The notes under the pieces: model-generated
What the model saw: the letters and a program-made list of their open reading frames with translations, nothing else
Told to the model about the DNA's origin: nothing
Database searches by the model: none
Shown: one piece after another, positions 24,601 through 39,300 of the stretch
Layout of the letters: each line of letters starts with the position of its first letter
How positions within the stretch are numbered: position 1 is the first letter of the stretch
From: Gerris lacustris
Taxonomy: Eukaryota > Arthropoda > Insecta > Hemiptera > Gerridae
Reading direction: 5' to 3'
Length of the DNA stretch: 64,000 bases
Assembly: GCA_951217055.1 (NCBI GenBank)
Contig: OX578281.1
Span: 8,648,447-8,712,446, forward strand
Made by a program: the position numbers and the translations under genes

Positions 24601-27600
24601 GTAAGAAATTATTAAGATGTAAAACACAGTTTCTTTTCTAGTTTAGGATATAAAAGATGGAAATTTGTTCTTCTCCATCAGTATCGAATTGTTACCGGAC
24701 CTCAACTCAAATGTAAGTATATAGTTACATAGTAAGCTATATAGTAACTTGATTGTGAGAGTTATAAAACTCTTTATTAGCTTTCAAACTGTTTTCTTTG
24801 TTCAACAATTATTACGATCTCGTTGGCATTGAAGATGACATTCGCTGTCGAATGCATTATTTGTTGAGTAAAGTTGATTATAAAGGAGAAATATATTTTA
24901 TCTCCAGTAGGGACGAAATGTAACTTTTCAGGGCTAGGTTATAGGTAATAATGATGGTCTTTTCATCCCTGTTCTTAAAAACGGGGAAACAATGTGAAAA
25001 CAGGGAAATAATGTAAAAACACGGGATTATAATCCACGTTCGCCAACCTAATTATTTTTTAAACAGTAGAGAATGAATGGCAAATATAGTGAATTGATTG
25101 AAATCAGGTTGGCAACACTGCTTTAAAACTCCCAGCTGTATTGCGAGTCATTCTACGACGCTTTGTTTAGCTTTCGTTAAACTTTTTATTTTATTACTTT
25201 AAAAGTGATAATTAATTGTTTTAAAAAATGTATATTGTTTTATTTTTGTATTTAATTCGTTTAATAAAGGAATACAAATGTTTTCTTTATTGATTAAATC
25301 TTATATAGCCCTTTTTCTGGAGTTAAAATTTTGTATGTACCTCGAGAATAATGGATTATTATTCCCTTGTTATAATTATCTTCCTCGGCTACGCCTCGGG
25401 AGCTAATTGACATTAATCCCTCGGCTTCGCCTCGGGAATTAGGATACCTAAAACCCTCGGCTTCACCTCGGGATTTAGGGTGATGTTGAATTGGGCCCAC
25501 GGTCTGTTAGGGTCTTAAAAACTACGGTTGAATTGGGCCCATGGTCAGTTTGGAGGCAGTGTCGAATTGGGCCCATACCTCTACAATCATTACCTGCAAA
25601 ATGGAATGCTCGCATCCACCTTAGTTTTAAATACATTTAAACATCTAAAATAGATGTTTGGTTGCGGTCAGATGGTGGTCAAACTTCTATTTTAGACGAT
25701 TGAAATTTCTTCTTTTTTTTATCAATATAAATAGTCGTGTAATAATATTTTATGTTATTGTCAATATTTGCTAGATATTCTAAGTTCCTCTTGGAACAAA
25801 ACACCACAATATTCTCCGCTCGTAAATTCAATAACAACATTTCCTCACCCTGAGTCGTTTTTATAGGGATGCTGTCCAGTGTCGTGGACGTCTGCGATAC
25901 ATCTAGGGAGAGGTGGCACTTTACTTCTGTTTGCGTGGTTTAGGTTCCTCCGTATCCGATCCATGTCGTCTGTTGTTACTTTGCCACTGATATTTTCTGG
26001 TGCAGAAACGATTTCTTTCTTTATCATTTTTGCGGGCGGTTCAGTTAGTTTCTATAGCCTTGCGCTTTACACTGTTCGAAATACAATGCCGATGAAGCGG
26101 GCACGGTTCATGGTTATGCACACCATGAAACTAACCCCAAAGTTAACAACAATATCACAACCTAACCTCAAAGTTAAAATCAATAAAACTGTGATTAGGA
26201 AGCAAAATCCTTTCGCTGGATTTTGATATAAAATGTTGCGTTGAAAAAGACATTGATCGCATTACGTTATTGAGTAGGATTATTCGTAAGTTTAAATAAT
26301 AATTATACCTGTTGCCCGACTGACCAGGGGCCCAATTCAACTCCGACCCTTCGAGGGTTGACGGTAATCCGCCTAGGAATATTTTGACCGTGGGCCCAGT
26401 TCGACCGTGTCCGGGATTTAGTTGCCTTGTGATTCCTTCGGCTATGCCTCAGGAATGAACTGAGTCACGCGGGAAATAATATCTTACATTATTCCCTAGG
26501 TGCATAAATAACTATTATCTCCAATAGGGACGAAAAGTAACTTTTCAGGGCTAGTTTATAGGTAATAATGTTGGTCTTTTCATCCCCGTTCTTAAAAACG
26601 GGGAAACAATGTGAAAACAGGGAAATAATGTAAAAACGGGATTATAATCCACGTTCACCTAGCTAAATATTTTGAAAACAGTAGAGAATGAATGGCAAAA
26701 TATAGTGAATTGATTGAAATCAGGTTGGCAACACTGCTTCAAAACTCCCAGCTCTATTGCGAGTCATTCTACGACGCAGGGGGCACGTGCCCCCTTGGAT
26801 ACGCCACTGAATCACTTACTTTACTCCCTTGGTGCGTAAATATCTATTATCTACGATTGATACGAAATATAAACATTATATCTCTGTTTAGATGCGTAGA
26901 AAGTGATTATTTACGTATTTGTATTCATTGCGCATGCGCGTCTCATAGTTCTGAAGAATTCCTCTTCTTTAACACGCTAGTGTGGTAAAGAAGAGGAATT
27001 ATTCAGCTTTATGCACGATTAGCGAGTTTGTTTACATTTAACAAGACTAATTTGCTGTTTGTTTAATAAAAGTAACTTTTATATCGATTTTTTTGTGAAA
27101 ATCAATGAGTGATTTAAATGATTATGACGAATATGAGGAGAATCATACGCCCCCTGAAATAATTCGGCACAAAATACAACTAATGAATTAATAGAAGGGG
27201 TATTTTGTGGACTTGTAGAATATATATAAGAGAGAAGGAGATTTGTTGGAATAAAAGTCCGATAGGTGTAGTTTATGTTTTTATTATCAGAGCTTTCGCT
27301 CAGGGAGCCTGAGCTTCATCAGTGATCTACAAATAAGAATTAGAAACTAATAACAATTGAAAAATATTAAAATATATATATAAATATAAGAAATATAAAT
27401 GTAATAACGTTAGTACTGAAAAAAAAACATACCAAATAAGGTGTAAAAATAGTATAAACTCAAAAATTGACAGCATAATGTAGAGCACGTAATTATAGTT
27501 GTTAAAACCCCAGTAAATCCCCTCCACTTTCCTTACCTATTTAGTCTACCTGTTTTTCCACACCTTATTTCATTCACCTCAATAGACATTATGTGTAATC

Positions 27601-30600
27601 TAAAATTTTTTTAAAATTATACCGTTTTTTCAAGTATTTTTCATATTTCTTGATAAATATGTTAAATTATGTTATAATTTATAAAAACTATAATTACGTG
27701 CTCTACATTATGCTGTCAATTTTTGAGTTTATACTATTTTTACACCTTATTTGGTATGTTTTTTTTAGTACTAACGTTATTACATTTATATTTCTTATAT
27801 TTATATATATTTTTATATTTTTCAATTGTTATTAGTTTCTAATTCTTATTTGTACATCAATGATGAAGCTCAGGCTCCCTGAGCGAAAGCTCTGATAATA
27901 AAAACATAAACTACACCTATCGGACTTTCATTCCAACAAATCTCCTTCTCTCTTATAATGAATTAATGTTATCTTTATCAAAAGAGAAATACGAACTTGT
28001 ATACTGGAAGTTTATTTTTTTCTGTATTTATTATTTAAATCTAATAATAGTAGATAAAGTACGGTACGCAACTCGTGCGAAAACGGCATTTTGCATTACT
28101 CGTGTGGCTTTACCACCCTCGCTGTCGCTCGGGTGCAAACTCCACACTCGCATGCAAAATGCTACTTTCCGCACTCGACGCGTAATGTACTATTACATTG
28201 CTTTAAGGGAATCAACTGCTCATTTAAATAAAATATATCTTGTTTCATTGTATTATTGTTGATGTTAAATATTTATATTTGTTTCAGACTTAAGACAAAA
28301 GGTAATTGGATTCCATCAGCATTATGAAGACTTTCGCATTCATACTTCTCTGCGGTGCAGTAGCTAACGCATACCCTCAGGTATATACTAGTAACAAATA
28401 ATTGATTAAATAGTTAAATTATATCTTCTGAAACTAATAATCACTTCTATTTTATTATTATTATACTAACAGTACATTAGTGTGCCAGTAAAAAAGTTCT
28501 AGTAACTTCCAAATGTAGTTTCTTATAAACACATATAGGAGTTATTAATTTTGGGCCCTTTGATAGTTTGACAATTATATTCAATATTTTTATTCACGTT
28601 TAAGTTGAATATTTACACGCATTGTAGAATTTTTGGCTAGATAATGATTCTTTTTATTCGCCATCATAGTCCAGGAGATAGCGTGTAAAAAGTGTCTGAC
28701 TAACATCAAGCTAGAATTTTGTATAAAAGTCAATCTTTTAGTATCTTTTAAGAATATGTGGTCGGCCATGTTCATCTGCAGGACATATCTTGGGAAGAGG
28801 CATTTGAAAAAAACAAACTGGTGGAGAGCGGCCATGTCCCGCCCTTTGGTGGACAATGTGATTTTTATGATGCTGAGTACGAACTTAGTTGTTGATGGTA
28901 GTTTGTCACTTAATAGGTGACCTTTTTGATTTGGAGTAATATTTGACTAACTAACCTATCAAGGTACCTACTTAGTGTTTATTTTATTTTATTATTTTAC
29001 TTACTTACTTACCTATCAAGAGACAAACTACCATCAACTTGATTATTGTGTGTACTAACTAATTTTGTACTTAGGATCATGAAAATCATATTGTCCACCA
29101 AAAAGGGCGGGACGTGGCCGCTCTTCACCGTTTGTTTTTTTCAAATGCCTATATTGCCAAGCTATGTCCCGCAGACCAACTTAGCCGACCACATATTCTT
29201 AAAAGGCACCAAAAGATTTACTTGTACACAAAATTCTAGTTTGATGTTGGTCTGAAATTTTTTTGCACGCTATCTCCTGGACTATCAATTTAGTAATTTT
29301 AGAAGTAATCAACCAGGAAAGTATTTTAAAACAACTTATTAACCAACTTAGTACAAAATAAGGAAGTTGCCAGAATAGAAAATTCCTAAATTAAAAAAGC
29401 CTCGTACGGATTTACGAAGGCACCCAGAGGAGGAAAGAATTACAAATTTATTTTTCCAAAATTATAAACCTCTTTGCTTTCACGTCTTTACGAAAAATAA
29501 AGAGATGCCACAATTTTTATTGTATAGAACTTGTTAGTTATAGGTGGTAAAAGTAAAATTGGCACACATTTTAAGAAATATGTAAGTAAATTTACTAGAT
29601 TTACCTAATTGTATTTTATTTAATTTTTCAGGGCAATGTCCAAGCTGGAGTTAATCAAGATGTGGGAAAAGCCCCTGTTTTGGATTTAAAAGCATCTCAG
29701 CAATGGCTAAGCAAAGACGGAAATTCTCAAATCGGTGTATCAGGAACTCACATGAGAGAACTTGGTGGTCAGAACAGGCATCAAACAAGCGCAGCTTTGG
29801 ATGCTGCTCAAAAGTTTAAATTCGACAGAGGACAAATTGACCTAACTGCCGATCATAATAGGCAGTTGTTTGCACCTATTGACAAGCATCAGACAAACGC
29901 CGGAGCACGGGCAACTTACGATGTATTCAGAAGTGACAATGGAAGAACAAAAGCATCTGTCTTTGGAGGTGCTAACCAACAGTGGAATTCACACGCTCCC
30001 AACGTAAGAGGTTACGAATACGGAGGAAGAGTGGAACATACGTGGAGAGGTTGAATAACAACTTTCTCCTGTAATAATAACCCTGTACATTAATTATAAC
30101 ATAAGTGTAAATAAATTATTTATTTTTTTAAAAATTGACACGATTTATTTTTATTTTAATTGCCCATGACTTATCACTGTCATACCTAAATTAAAAAGCT
30201 TTGAATAAATATACAGTAGAACCTCGCTACACCACCCTCAATAACACGAAAACTTCAACTATAAGTGCAATTTTCAAATCCCCTTGACATTGTCATGACA
30301 CATAATGTTAAATTAACCTCTATAACGCGACTATTATTATCCAAACAACCTCTATAACACGGTTTTTTTCCAATTCACAACGTAACTCAGAACCTCTATA
30401 ACCAGTCGTTTTGAGAAGTCAACCTCTATAACGCGTCTCTTGGTCGGCCTTGAACAAGTCTAGACTTGAAAACCCTGTAACACGACTGATAGCCAAATTA
30501 ACCTTGACAACACGACCCTCAACAAAAAGAGCACCTCGATAACAAGACTGTTTCCCTAATCCCCTTGAGGCACTTCTTATCGAGGATATAATATATAACT

Positions 30601-33600
30601 AAAATACTTATATATTTATAATAATTACAAGATAAAAAGAACTTTATATTCTACGTTTTTAAGTTTTCTGTTGACTAAATAAAAAATCATAAATTTGAAA
30701 CCTGTCAAAATGAAAATCGTAAATATGGGACATGTCAAATCAAATAAAAAAATCTTGCCGATTTTTCCCGAACTAACTTTCCATACAGGAAAATTTGCTG
30801 AGAACGAATTAAATTCTGCTGAAAGATGGATAAAATTATTAAAATAATGCATTGTCATCGTGTTCTGAGCTATTCTAAAAGTTTCAAATGTCTAGCTACT
30901 CGGGATGTTAGTTAAAAATGGATTGCAAGATTTGTACTGGACAAACAAACAAACAAGAAAGCAAACTAATAAAAACGTAGTAAATAAAAAAAAAACATAT
31001 TACCTATATAAATATACTCTAGAGCTTGAGGGGAGTAAAATAAAATATTGTTTAGTAAATATGGCAGAACGGATAAATTCACCTCTTTATTGAGGTGTTT
31101 ACAGCCAGAGTGGTCATCAGTCATCATCTCCTAAAGAATTTGATTTATGATATTGCACTGAGAAAAAAATTACATTTTTAGATTTTTCATTATTACCTCA
31201 ATGAGAGCTTTCCTTTTTAAAGACAAATTGGAGTGATAACAGATGGGACCTATTTGTTTTAAGACACGTGTTTATTAAGCCAATGTGTGAAGTCCATTAT
31301 GACTTTAACTTAAGCTATAAAAGAGTGGAAATGCTTGATGAAGTTCTAGAATCTTGATATGCAGCGACTTAAACTTTTCAGTATCCCATTTCCCATTCGT
31401 TATTATTTTTTAAATGTGTATTAAATATAGGAATTAAGAGTGATTTATACCTGTATAAGTCCTGAGAGTAGTGACCCCATGTCATACTGATTCCTGAAGT
31501 AGAACCAGTCGATCATTGATTCTATTGGTTTAGAAGAGGAGATATTGTACTTGTTGAGGACAGGTGGAGTAAGAGAAGATGATATGAACTGCCGTAATCT
31601 TACTTCCCCTTGATCTTGTAAGTCTCGCCAATCAGCTGTTAACAGAATAACAAAGTTTAACATCTAATTAGCTTTTAATAGAATAACAAAGTTATAGTCC
31701 AGGAGATAGCGTGCAAAAAAATGTTTTACTAACATCAACCTAGATTTTTGTGTACATGTTAATATTTTAGTACCTTTTTAGAATATCTTTTGATCGGCTA
31801 TGTTCGTCTGCGGGACATAGCCTGGCAATAGACATTTGAAAAAAATAAACCGGTGGAGAGCTGCCATGTCCCACCCTTTATGGTGGATAATGTAATTTTC
31901 ATGATCCTGAGTACAAAATTAGTTAGTAGGCCGATAATAAAGTTGATGTTAGTTTTTCGCTTGATAGGTTAGTTATACAAATATTGCTCCAAATCAAAGT
32001 GGTCACCTATCAAGTGACGAACTAACATCAACTACTAACTAACTAACTATCTAACATCATATACTAACTAATTTTGTACTCAGGATCATGAATAAAATCA
32101 CATTGTCCACCTTCATTAGTGGGACATGGCCGCTCTCCACCGGTTTGTTTTTTCAAATGCCTATTACCCATCTATGTCCGGCAGACGAAATTAGCCGACC
32201 ACATATCCTTAAAAGGCACCAAAAGATTAACTATTACACAAAATTCTAGCTTGATGTTAGTCAGACAATTTTTTGTACGCCATCTCCTGGACTATTATAC
32301 TGGTAATCAGTTTTTAACAGAATAACAAAATAAAACTTCTCAGCTTTAACTGAATAACAAAATAAAACTTCTAATTTGTTTTAAATGGTGGTACTTTTCC
32401 TTTGCCATTTAGATTTTAGATGGTGATATTTGGTTGAAAATATACTTATTTCCTCCATTTCATGGAAAAACATTGACCACATATCGACATTTCAATGTTT
32501 TTCCATGAAGTGGAGAAAACCAGTAGGTATACATTTGTCTAATTGATATAGTAGATGGATCTTAAGATGTGAAATTATGAAACATTAATCCATTTTAATT
32601 ACCATTTTGATCCGCTAGGAGCACTGATAAAATGTTATATAAAATTTAGAACTTTTATATAGTACTACAATGAATACAAGTAAAAACCAATCTACCTCGT
32701 ATTATATTTTAAGTTCCTTTAATGAATCCATTCCATTAATGAGTACATAAATAATGATTTTTTTTGTAGACACAGAGAAAATTTTAAAGATAATTTATAC
32801 ATAAACTAATTTTACGATCTGTTCTACTGAGAGCATAATTACCAATTTGCCCAGTAAAAGACATTTTGCAAGTTCTCATGTTATTATGCTTACAAAAATA
32901 AACATTTTTTTTCATATACAGTTCAATGTTAATTATGTTAAAATTTAAATTTACCCCACTCATTCCTGCTAAAGAGATGAAAACCCCATTATGTAATGCC
33001 AATACCAAATAAATGGAGACAGTGCTATATCGTTTCTAAAATTTATAGTTCGTAAACTGACTTAACTTTTTCTGAAAGACATCTCTGTTAATGGAAGCGA
33101 GCGTAGCGAGCTAAAAGTTCTAACGATAACTTGAGTAAAAGTTGACCGATTTTGATGAAATTTGGTACACATGTTCATTTTACCAATGCTCAGGACGAGT
33201 TCGTTGGACAACGTTGTCTGTCCAAGCGTTCGCGGGCAACTCTCGCGTAAAAGTGCGCTTCAAATTTTAGGACGGGAAAAAATTCTAACTTTATCTATTC
33301 GACGAGACAAACATTTTTTTTTCAAATACAATTTTTTAGTAAAACTAACAGCGACACTGCCATGAAGTGTTAAAGATCGCTAAAACTATTCAAGAGGACC
33401 TAATAGTTTAAAATAGAGAAAACAATGTTTTTACCGATATCTTACGTTCTAACGTAACGATTTTAACAAAACTTCATATACATCGTCTAAAACACAATTG
33501 AAATCTGCATGTAAAATTTCAACTTGATACATGCAGTAGTTTTTGGTTTTTGTGTTGCGAAGTGATACATTTATAATAATTGAAGTGGAATGGTCGGGAC

Positions 33601-36284
33601 GTGTAGAAGAGTTAAGGAATAGTAGAATAACCCTTCTCCCCCACTACACGGGTCTCTATTACTAACATATTCTTGATATACTGTAACTTTAAATATCAAC
33701 TCAAAACTCATCATGATTAACTATATAATAATATTTATTCGATTATGCTTGCTTCAATGACAGAGCTACGCGATGCATAGTTTATTTACAGTGACGGGTT
33801 TTGTTTACTTTAATACGTACGGGTGGAAACAACTCCATCGTCAGTAGCTATCCCTGTGAGCATTGACATTCTTATAAATTGTCCAGTCCTTAAAGCTTCA
33901 TCTGCTGCAACAGGTAGATACTGATCTTTCTCAGGAAGAAAGTCATCCACTACTGGCAACGTTAAGTCACTCCATCTTCCATCCTGAAATTTAAATTGAA
34001 CTTCTTTAAGAACAGCAAATTTATATTCCATTTATAGCCTTTGGATTGTTTAAAATATCAATGTTACATACCTTGTACTGAGTTTCGAAAGCTTTGAGAA
34101 TTTGATCAGTTGATTTAGATCTTAGACATCGTAGAGTATGCCTCACAGTCGGTTCTGAACATCCTAACGATCTTACTATAGCTCTAGAAGCCTGGGACTT
34201 AGTCGCTCCTTTAGACCACGGTGATAGTGGACTACCTGACATCAGTATGACTCTTTGGAACAAACCTAATCCAATTAAGAAGGATAAACAATATTATTTG
34301 GCAAATAAAGAAAAAAATACATAAACATGATATTATATCATAGATAAAATCGGGACTTCAAGCAACTCATTAAATAATTTGCTATATATTTCAGCACTAA
34401 ACTTTCTCCTATCTTATACCTATTTGTATATAAAATCCGACTTCTTATCTATTTGCAAGGTATTGGCTATTGGCGTAAGGCCCCAAGCCCCAAGATATCA
34501 GCTTTATGACCAAGGTTATAGGCCCTAAATTGACGACCATAAGCATAAGCCTCCAAGCCTTAACCCAAGTAGCACGACTTTGTCCACGTCCACAGGACCA
34601 GTCACTTGGTCCAACGACATATCCCATGGATGGTAAAAATAATGATTATGCTTGTCTTATAAGGTTGACCTAATGTCCGCCCTTCTAAAACCCAGGGGTC
34701 TTCCAGTGGGATATGCTATGGACAGTTTTGGGAGATATTCTGGATGCTTAAAATGTAAATTTTTAAGATAATGTAGATTTGTGACAATTTCCATATGGAT
34801 TCTCAGTTACAGCCCCTTATGTTAATTCTTAGAATTTAAGATTAAGTATCAGAAGTTGTAGGTCATCCCAGTAAGATTTGAACACTGTACCTCCTGAATG
34901 ACAGTCTATAACTATCTACTCAGCTATGAGACATTTCCGATTTGGGGCAACTGAAAATGAGTACTTCAATCTTACACCATAAATATATAACTTTTATAAA
35001 TAATTTGAGGATTGCTCATTATAGCTTTCACTGAAACATCATCCTTTGTATAACGTAAATAAATCCATTTCTAATTAAATCTGTTAACATTTTTTAATAA
35101 AAGCAAAAAGCTTTAGAAATTATAACTCATTCATAGGTTATCCCTAACTGGACATCCCGATAAGGATATCCATAGGATACCCCCAACTGGATGTCCATAG
35201 GATACCTTTAACTGGACATCCCGATAAGGATATACATAGGACATCCATAGGATGACCCAACGAGGCATCCAAAACGGGATAACCATATAGGGGAACCCAT
35301 GGACCAACTCAAATTATGGACAGGCTCAAATCTGGACAAAAGGATATCCCAGGGATGTCTTTTGGATCAGCTGTGCTACTTGGGAAGGTGTCTATTGGCC
35401 CAACGGTCTTGGCCTCAAGATATAGGCTATTAGTTCAAGGCCCTAAACCCTAAGTTAACAACTATTAGCCCTGAGCCACATGCCCCAAGATATAAGCTAT
35501 TAGTTCTAATGATGTTACTTAGTGATGTTACCAGGACTAAACAAAAATATTAATAATGTAACTCCTTTGAAAACACAACACGAACTGATTTTATTTTAAA
35601 TCATTTAACAAGTTATAAATAATAATTGTACTTGTTAGTTATTATTATTTATTAACAAGTGTTAAAGTTCAAACATATTCAATGATTTCAACAAGTTCAA
35701 GGCCCTAGGCCCTAAGTTATCAGCTGTTGGCCCAAGGCCACATGCCCTAAGATATATTTAAACTGTTCCTTTTAGGTTTCTGTACGAATTAAAAAAGAAA
35801 CCTTATATAACGGCTCTGTCTGTCTGTCCGTTGGTGTCTGTCTGTTGCTTGTTTCAATTCATAAACTACTATAGCTAGGAACATGAAATGAGGAACATGA
35901 ACATCTCGGCATCTGAGACAACTTGACACATTTTGGAGTTTTCAGACTTAATATTTTCAAGATGGCGGCCAATATGGCAGGCGACTAAACATTTTTTTAG
36001 TCACCATGACATGTTATACATCAATTTAAAGGTCTTGAAGTGTGGAAAAAGAATATGCAACTATTAAAATTTTACACTTAATATTTTCAATATGGCGGGC
36101 GACTAAAAAAAGTTTTTAGTCACCATGACATGTTATATATCAATTTAAAGGTCTTGAAGTGTAGAAAAAAAATATGCAAAAATTAAAATTTTACACTTAA
36201 AATTTTAACTTAATTTACTACTACACTTATATTTTAACCTTCACACAATTTGACAATTTGACATTTTGACTCATTTGTTTATCT

Positions 36285-36318
<34 letters not shown>

Positions 36319-39300
36319 CCTATGCCTTGCTCGTCTAAGTAAATAATTATATTCGCTTACAGCTTATAACTTTTAAACTAATTAATGGAATTTCATCAGT
36401 TTTTTTTTATATTTGTTCCTTAATTTTTTCTGGTTCCAATGATATGCTATATGTCAAAAACATATTTATACTTTCGGTATTATTAACCGTCAAAGTTTCA
36501 AAATTCAAAAATTGATAACTTAAAAATGGTGGTTAATATCAAAATGAAATTTGGTGGGCTTGTTTTTCATACAAAGTTTTTCTCAATATATTTCTGAATA
36601 ATATCTAAACATAGACCTACCAATCTATAAAATAGAAGGGGAAATTGACTCATTTCATATTCATATTTTTAGCAACTAGGTTCAGGTGTTTGCTACCTAC
36701 TGTAATTCAGGGCCGCTGAGAGGATTTCCGGGCCCCTGGGCAAGTTAGCACCTGGGCCCCATAGAACAAATAAGGGGGGGGGGGAATTTTTTTAAAATTT
36801 AAGAGCAAAAAGATGAGTTTTAAGAAATTTCTGAGGGCAAGTTTGTCCTAAAAAAAATGATGTTTGGTGGGGACGAATTTCAAATACATATGTACCTACT
36901 GCTGGTTAAGTTTGTATTTGTGTTTAATTTCCATTGCGTGAATCAACTTTGCCTCCCAAACTTAGCTAGGTCATTAGGGGCCGTCGCAAAAAAAAAAATC
37001 TTAAGAAAAAAACATTTGCGTTCAGAACTGAATGGTGTTCCCTTACAATAGTATAGAAGTATAATTCCAAGTTAGATTTTATTATGCTCTCAAGGGGCCT
37101 CTACCGACATTGGTACAAAGATAGTAGTTTCATGTTTTTTTTTTTTTAGATTTGGGGGCCCCTTGGCTCCGGGGCCCACCCGCAATTCGGGCCTATAGTT
37201 ATGCCACTAATCACACAATATCCATCTTGCCTTTTTAGTTGTTAAAAATCCATAGCCGCCCCCGGAAGCCCGGGGCTCAAGGGGGCCAGAGCCTGTCCCT
37301 CCCAAACTTAGCTAGGGCATAGGGGCCCCACGCCAAAAACAATTGATGAGAAAAGAAAAGAAAAAAACATTTGCGTTCAGAACTGAATGGGGTCCCCTTT
37401 ACAATAGTATAGAAGTATAATTTTAGGTTAAATTTTATTATGCTCTAAAGGGGCCCCTACCGACATTGGTACAAATATAGTAATTTCATGTTTCATTTGG
37501 ATTTGGGGCCCCTTGGTACCAGGGTCCGCCCGCGATTCGGGCCCATAGTTCTGCCACTAATTTCAATATCCATATTGCCTTTTTTGATTGTTAAAAACCA
37601 GAGCCGCCCCCCGGAGGCCCGGGCCCCCTAGAGACCCGGGCCCCTGGGCATTTGCCCCCCTTGCCCCCCCCTGTCGGCGGCCCTGCTGTAATTAGTAAGT
37701 ATGATGGAAGTTTCTTTTACCCGGAGCAACATATGTTAGCAATGAATTAATAAGGCTTAGAATAATATAGTCTCGGACCAAGAGATCTATATGAATTTAG
37801 AATATGTATTTTTACAGCCTACATAACATTTGCAATGCTTAATAGCCTTTAACAGAGGTCTGTAATTTTAATAGGGCTTCTGTAAGATAATCAATACCAT
37901 TACTTAATGTAATGCCTTTAAGAAAAGATTCTTTGAGCGACCTCAAACCGGAGCTTTTATTGTTTAATCTAGCGTGAAGAAAACAGCTGTATAAAGACAT
38001 CAAATATTTCTTGTCATATTATGTTTGGGTTGTAATATTATTATAACTTAAATGCGATTCCGAGTGTCTTATATTAAAGAGGAAGTTAAAGAATAATCAA
38101 TAGAATAGTAATTTTATTCCTATTTCGTTCCTGTCCCCTTTAATATTCAGTGATGTTTTCTTATAATAATTGTGTCTTTAAGAGTCTTTTGCAATATTTC
38201 GTTCAATATTTTGTCCAATTTAGGACATTTTCAAGCAATATATTTACTTAATTCGGTAAATTCATTAATTTAATAAAATTAGTCTGCTCATCAATAAAGA
38301 TATTAGAAAAATATATAACATATAACCAATACAAGTCACAGTTCAATCTCTGTTCATAACTCATGCATATTGCTTGAAAATGTCCCAAATTGTTAACAAA
38401 ATATTGTAAAAACTTGTTTTTTTTAAACATTCCTGAAGACACAATTATAAGAAAACATCACAGTAATTTTATTGGTTATAGTACATTACGCGTCGAGTGC
38501 GGAAAGTAGCATTTTGCATGCGAGTGTGGAGTTTGCACCCGAGCGACAGCGAGGGTAGTAAAACCACACGAGCAATGCAAAATGCCGTTTTCCCACGAGT
38601 TGCGTACCGTACTTTATCTACGATTGTTAAATATAAATAATAAATACAGAAAAAAATAAACTTGCTGTATGTAAGTTCGTATCTCTCTCTTGATAAAGAT
38701 TACATTAATTTTTTAGTTGTATTTTTTGCCGAATTAATTATTTCTGGAGGAGTATTATTCTCCACATTTTCGTGAAAGTCACTTGATTCACTCATTGTTT
38801 TTCACTAAAAACTCGATATAAACAGTTACTTTAATAAAAGAACAGCAAATTAGTTTTGTTAAATGTAAACAAACTCACTAATCGTGCGTAAAGGTGAAGA
38901 ATTCCTCTTCTTTACCGCGCTAGCGTGGTAATGAAGAGGAATTCTTTAGAACTATGAAACGCGCATGCGCAATGAATACGAGTACCTTAAGAATCACTTT
39001 CTACGCATCTAAACAGAGATATAATGTTTATATTTCGTATCAATCGTAGATAAAAACAGTTTTCATTCATCGTATAATAATAAAGACTATTCAAAAAATA
39101 CTGTATGGTGTGCGTATTCAGCACGCAGGTTGCAATCCCAGGTAGTAAATCTGCAGTGATCCTAAGCTTAGCAGTTTCTTTTACACCAAGTATCAACAAG
39201 TAAGTACTTGTTGTTGGTAGGTAGTAAATACAAATATCTGGACTTAACTATGACCAACGGACAGGTAGTCTGGTTAAAAAGATATTACAGACTTCCTCTA

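Larger units (their letters stand above)
27193..27955. mobile_element. Penelope-like foldback element with 12-bp target duplication
   Basis: Flanked by exact TAATGAATTAAT (27181-27192 and 27956-27967), which restores an uninterrupted family F copy when the insert is removed. The inverted arms are roughly 27225-27510 and 27680-27955, with a 170-bp unique centre. Each arm has a hammerhead-like motif. There is an extra 30-bp tail on the left only. No RT is left. Confidence 0.75.

Noticed and set aside
25879..26226. 115-codon plus-strand open frame
   Set aside because: It is the shadow of the MULE transposase remnant on the minus strand.
24899..26777. Intact LTR retrotransposon
   Set aside because: No TG..CA termini, primer site or gag/pol inside; the only coding trace is a MULE fragment on the opposite strand.
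28200..28215. kappaB site upstream of the antimicrobial peptide
   Set aside because: GGGAATCAAC lacks the pyrimidine half of the consensus.
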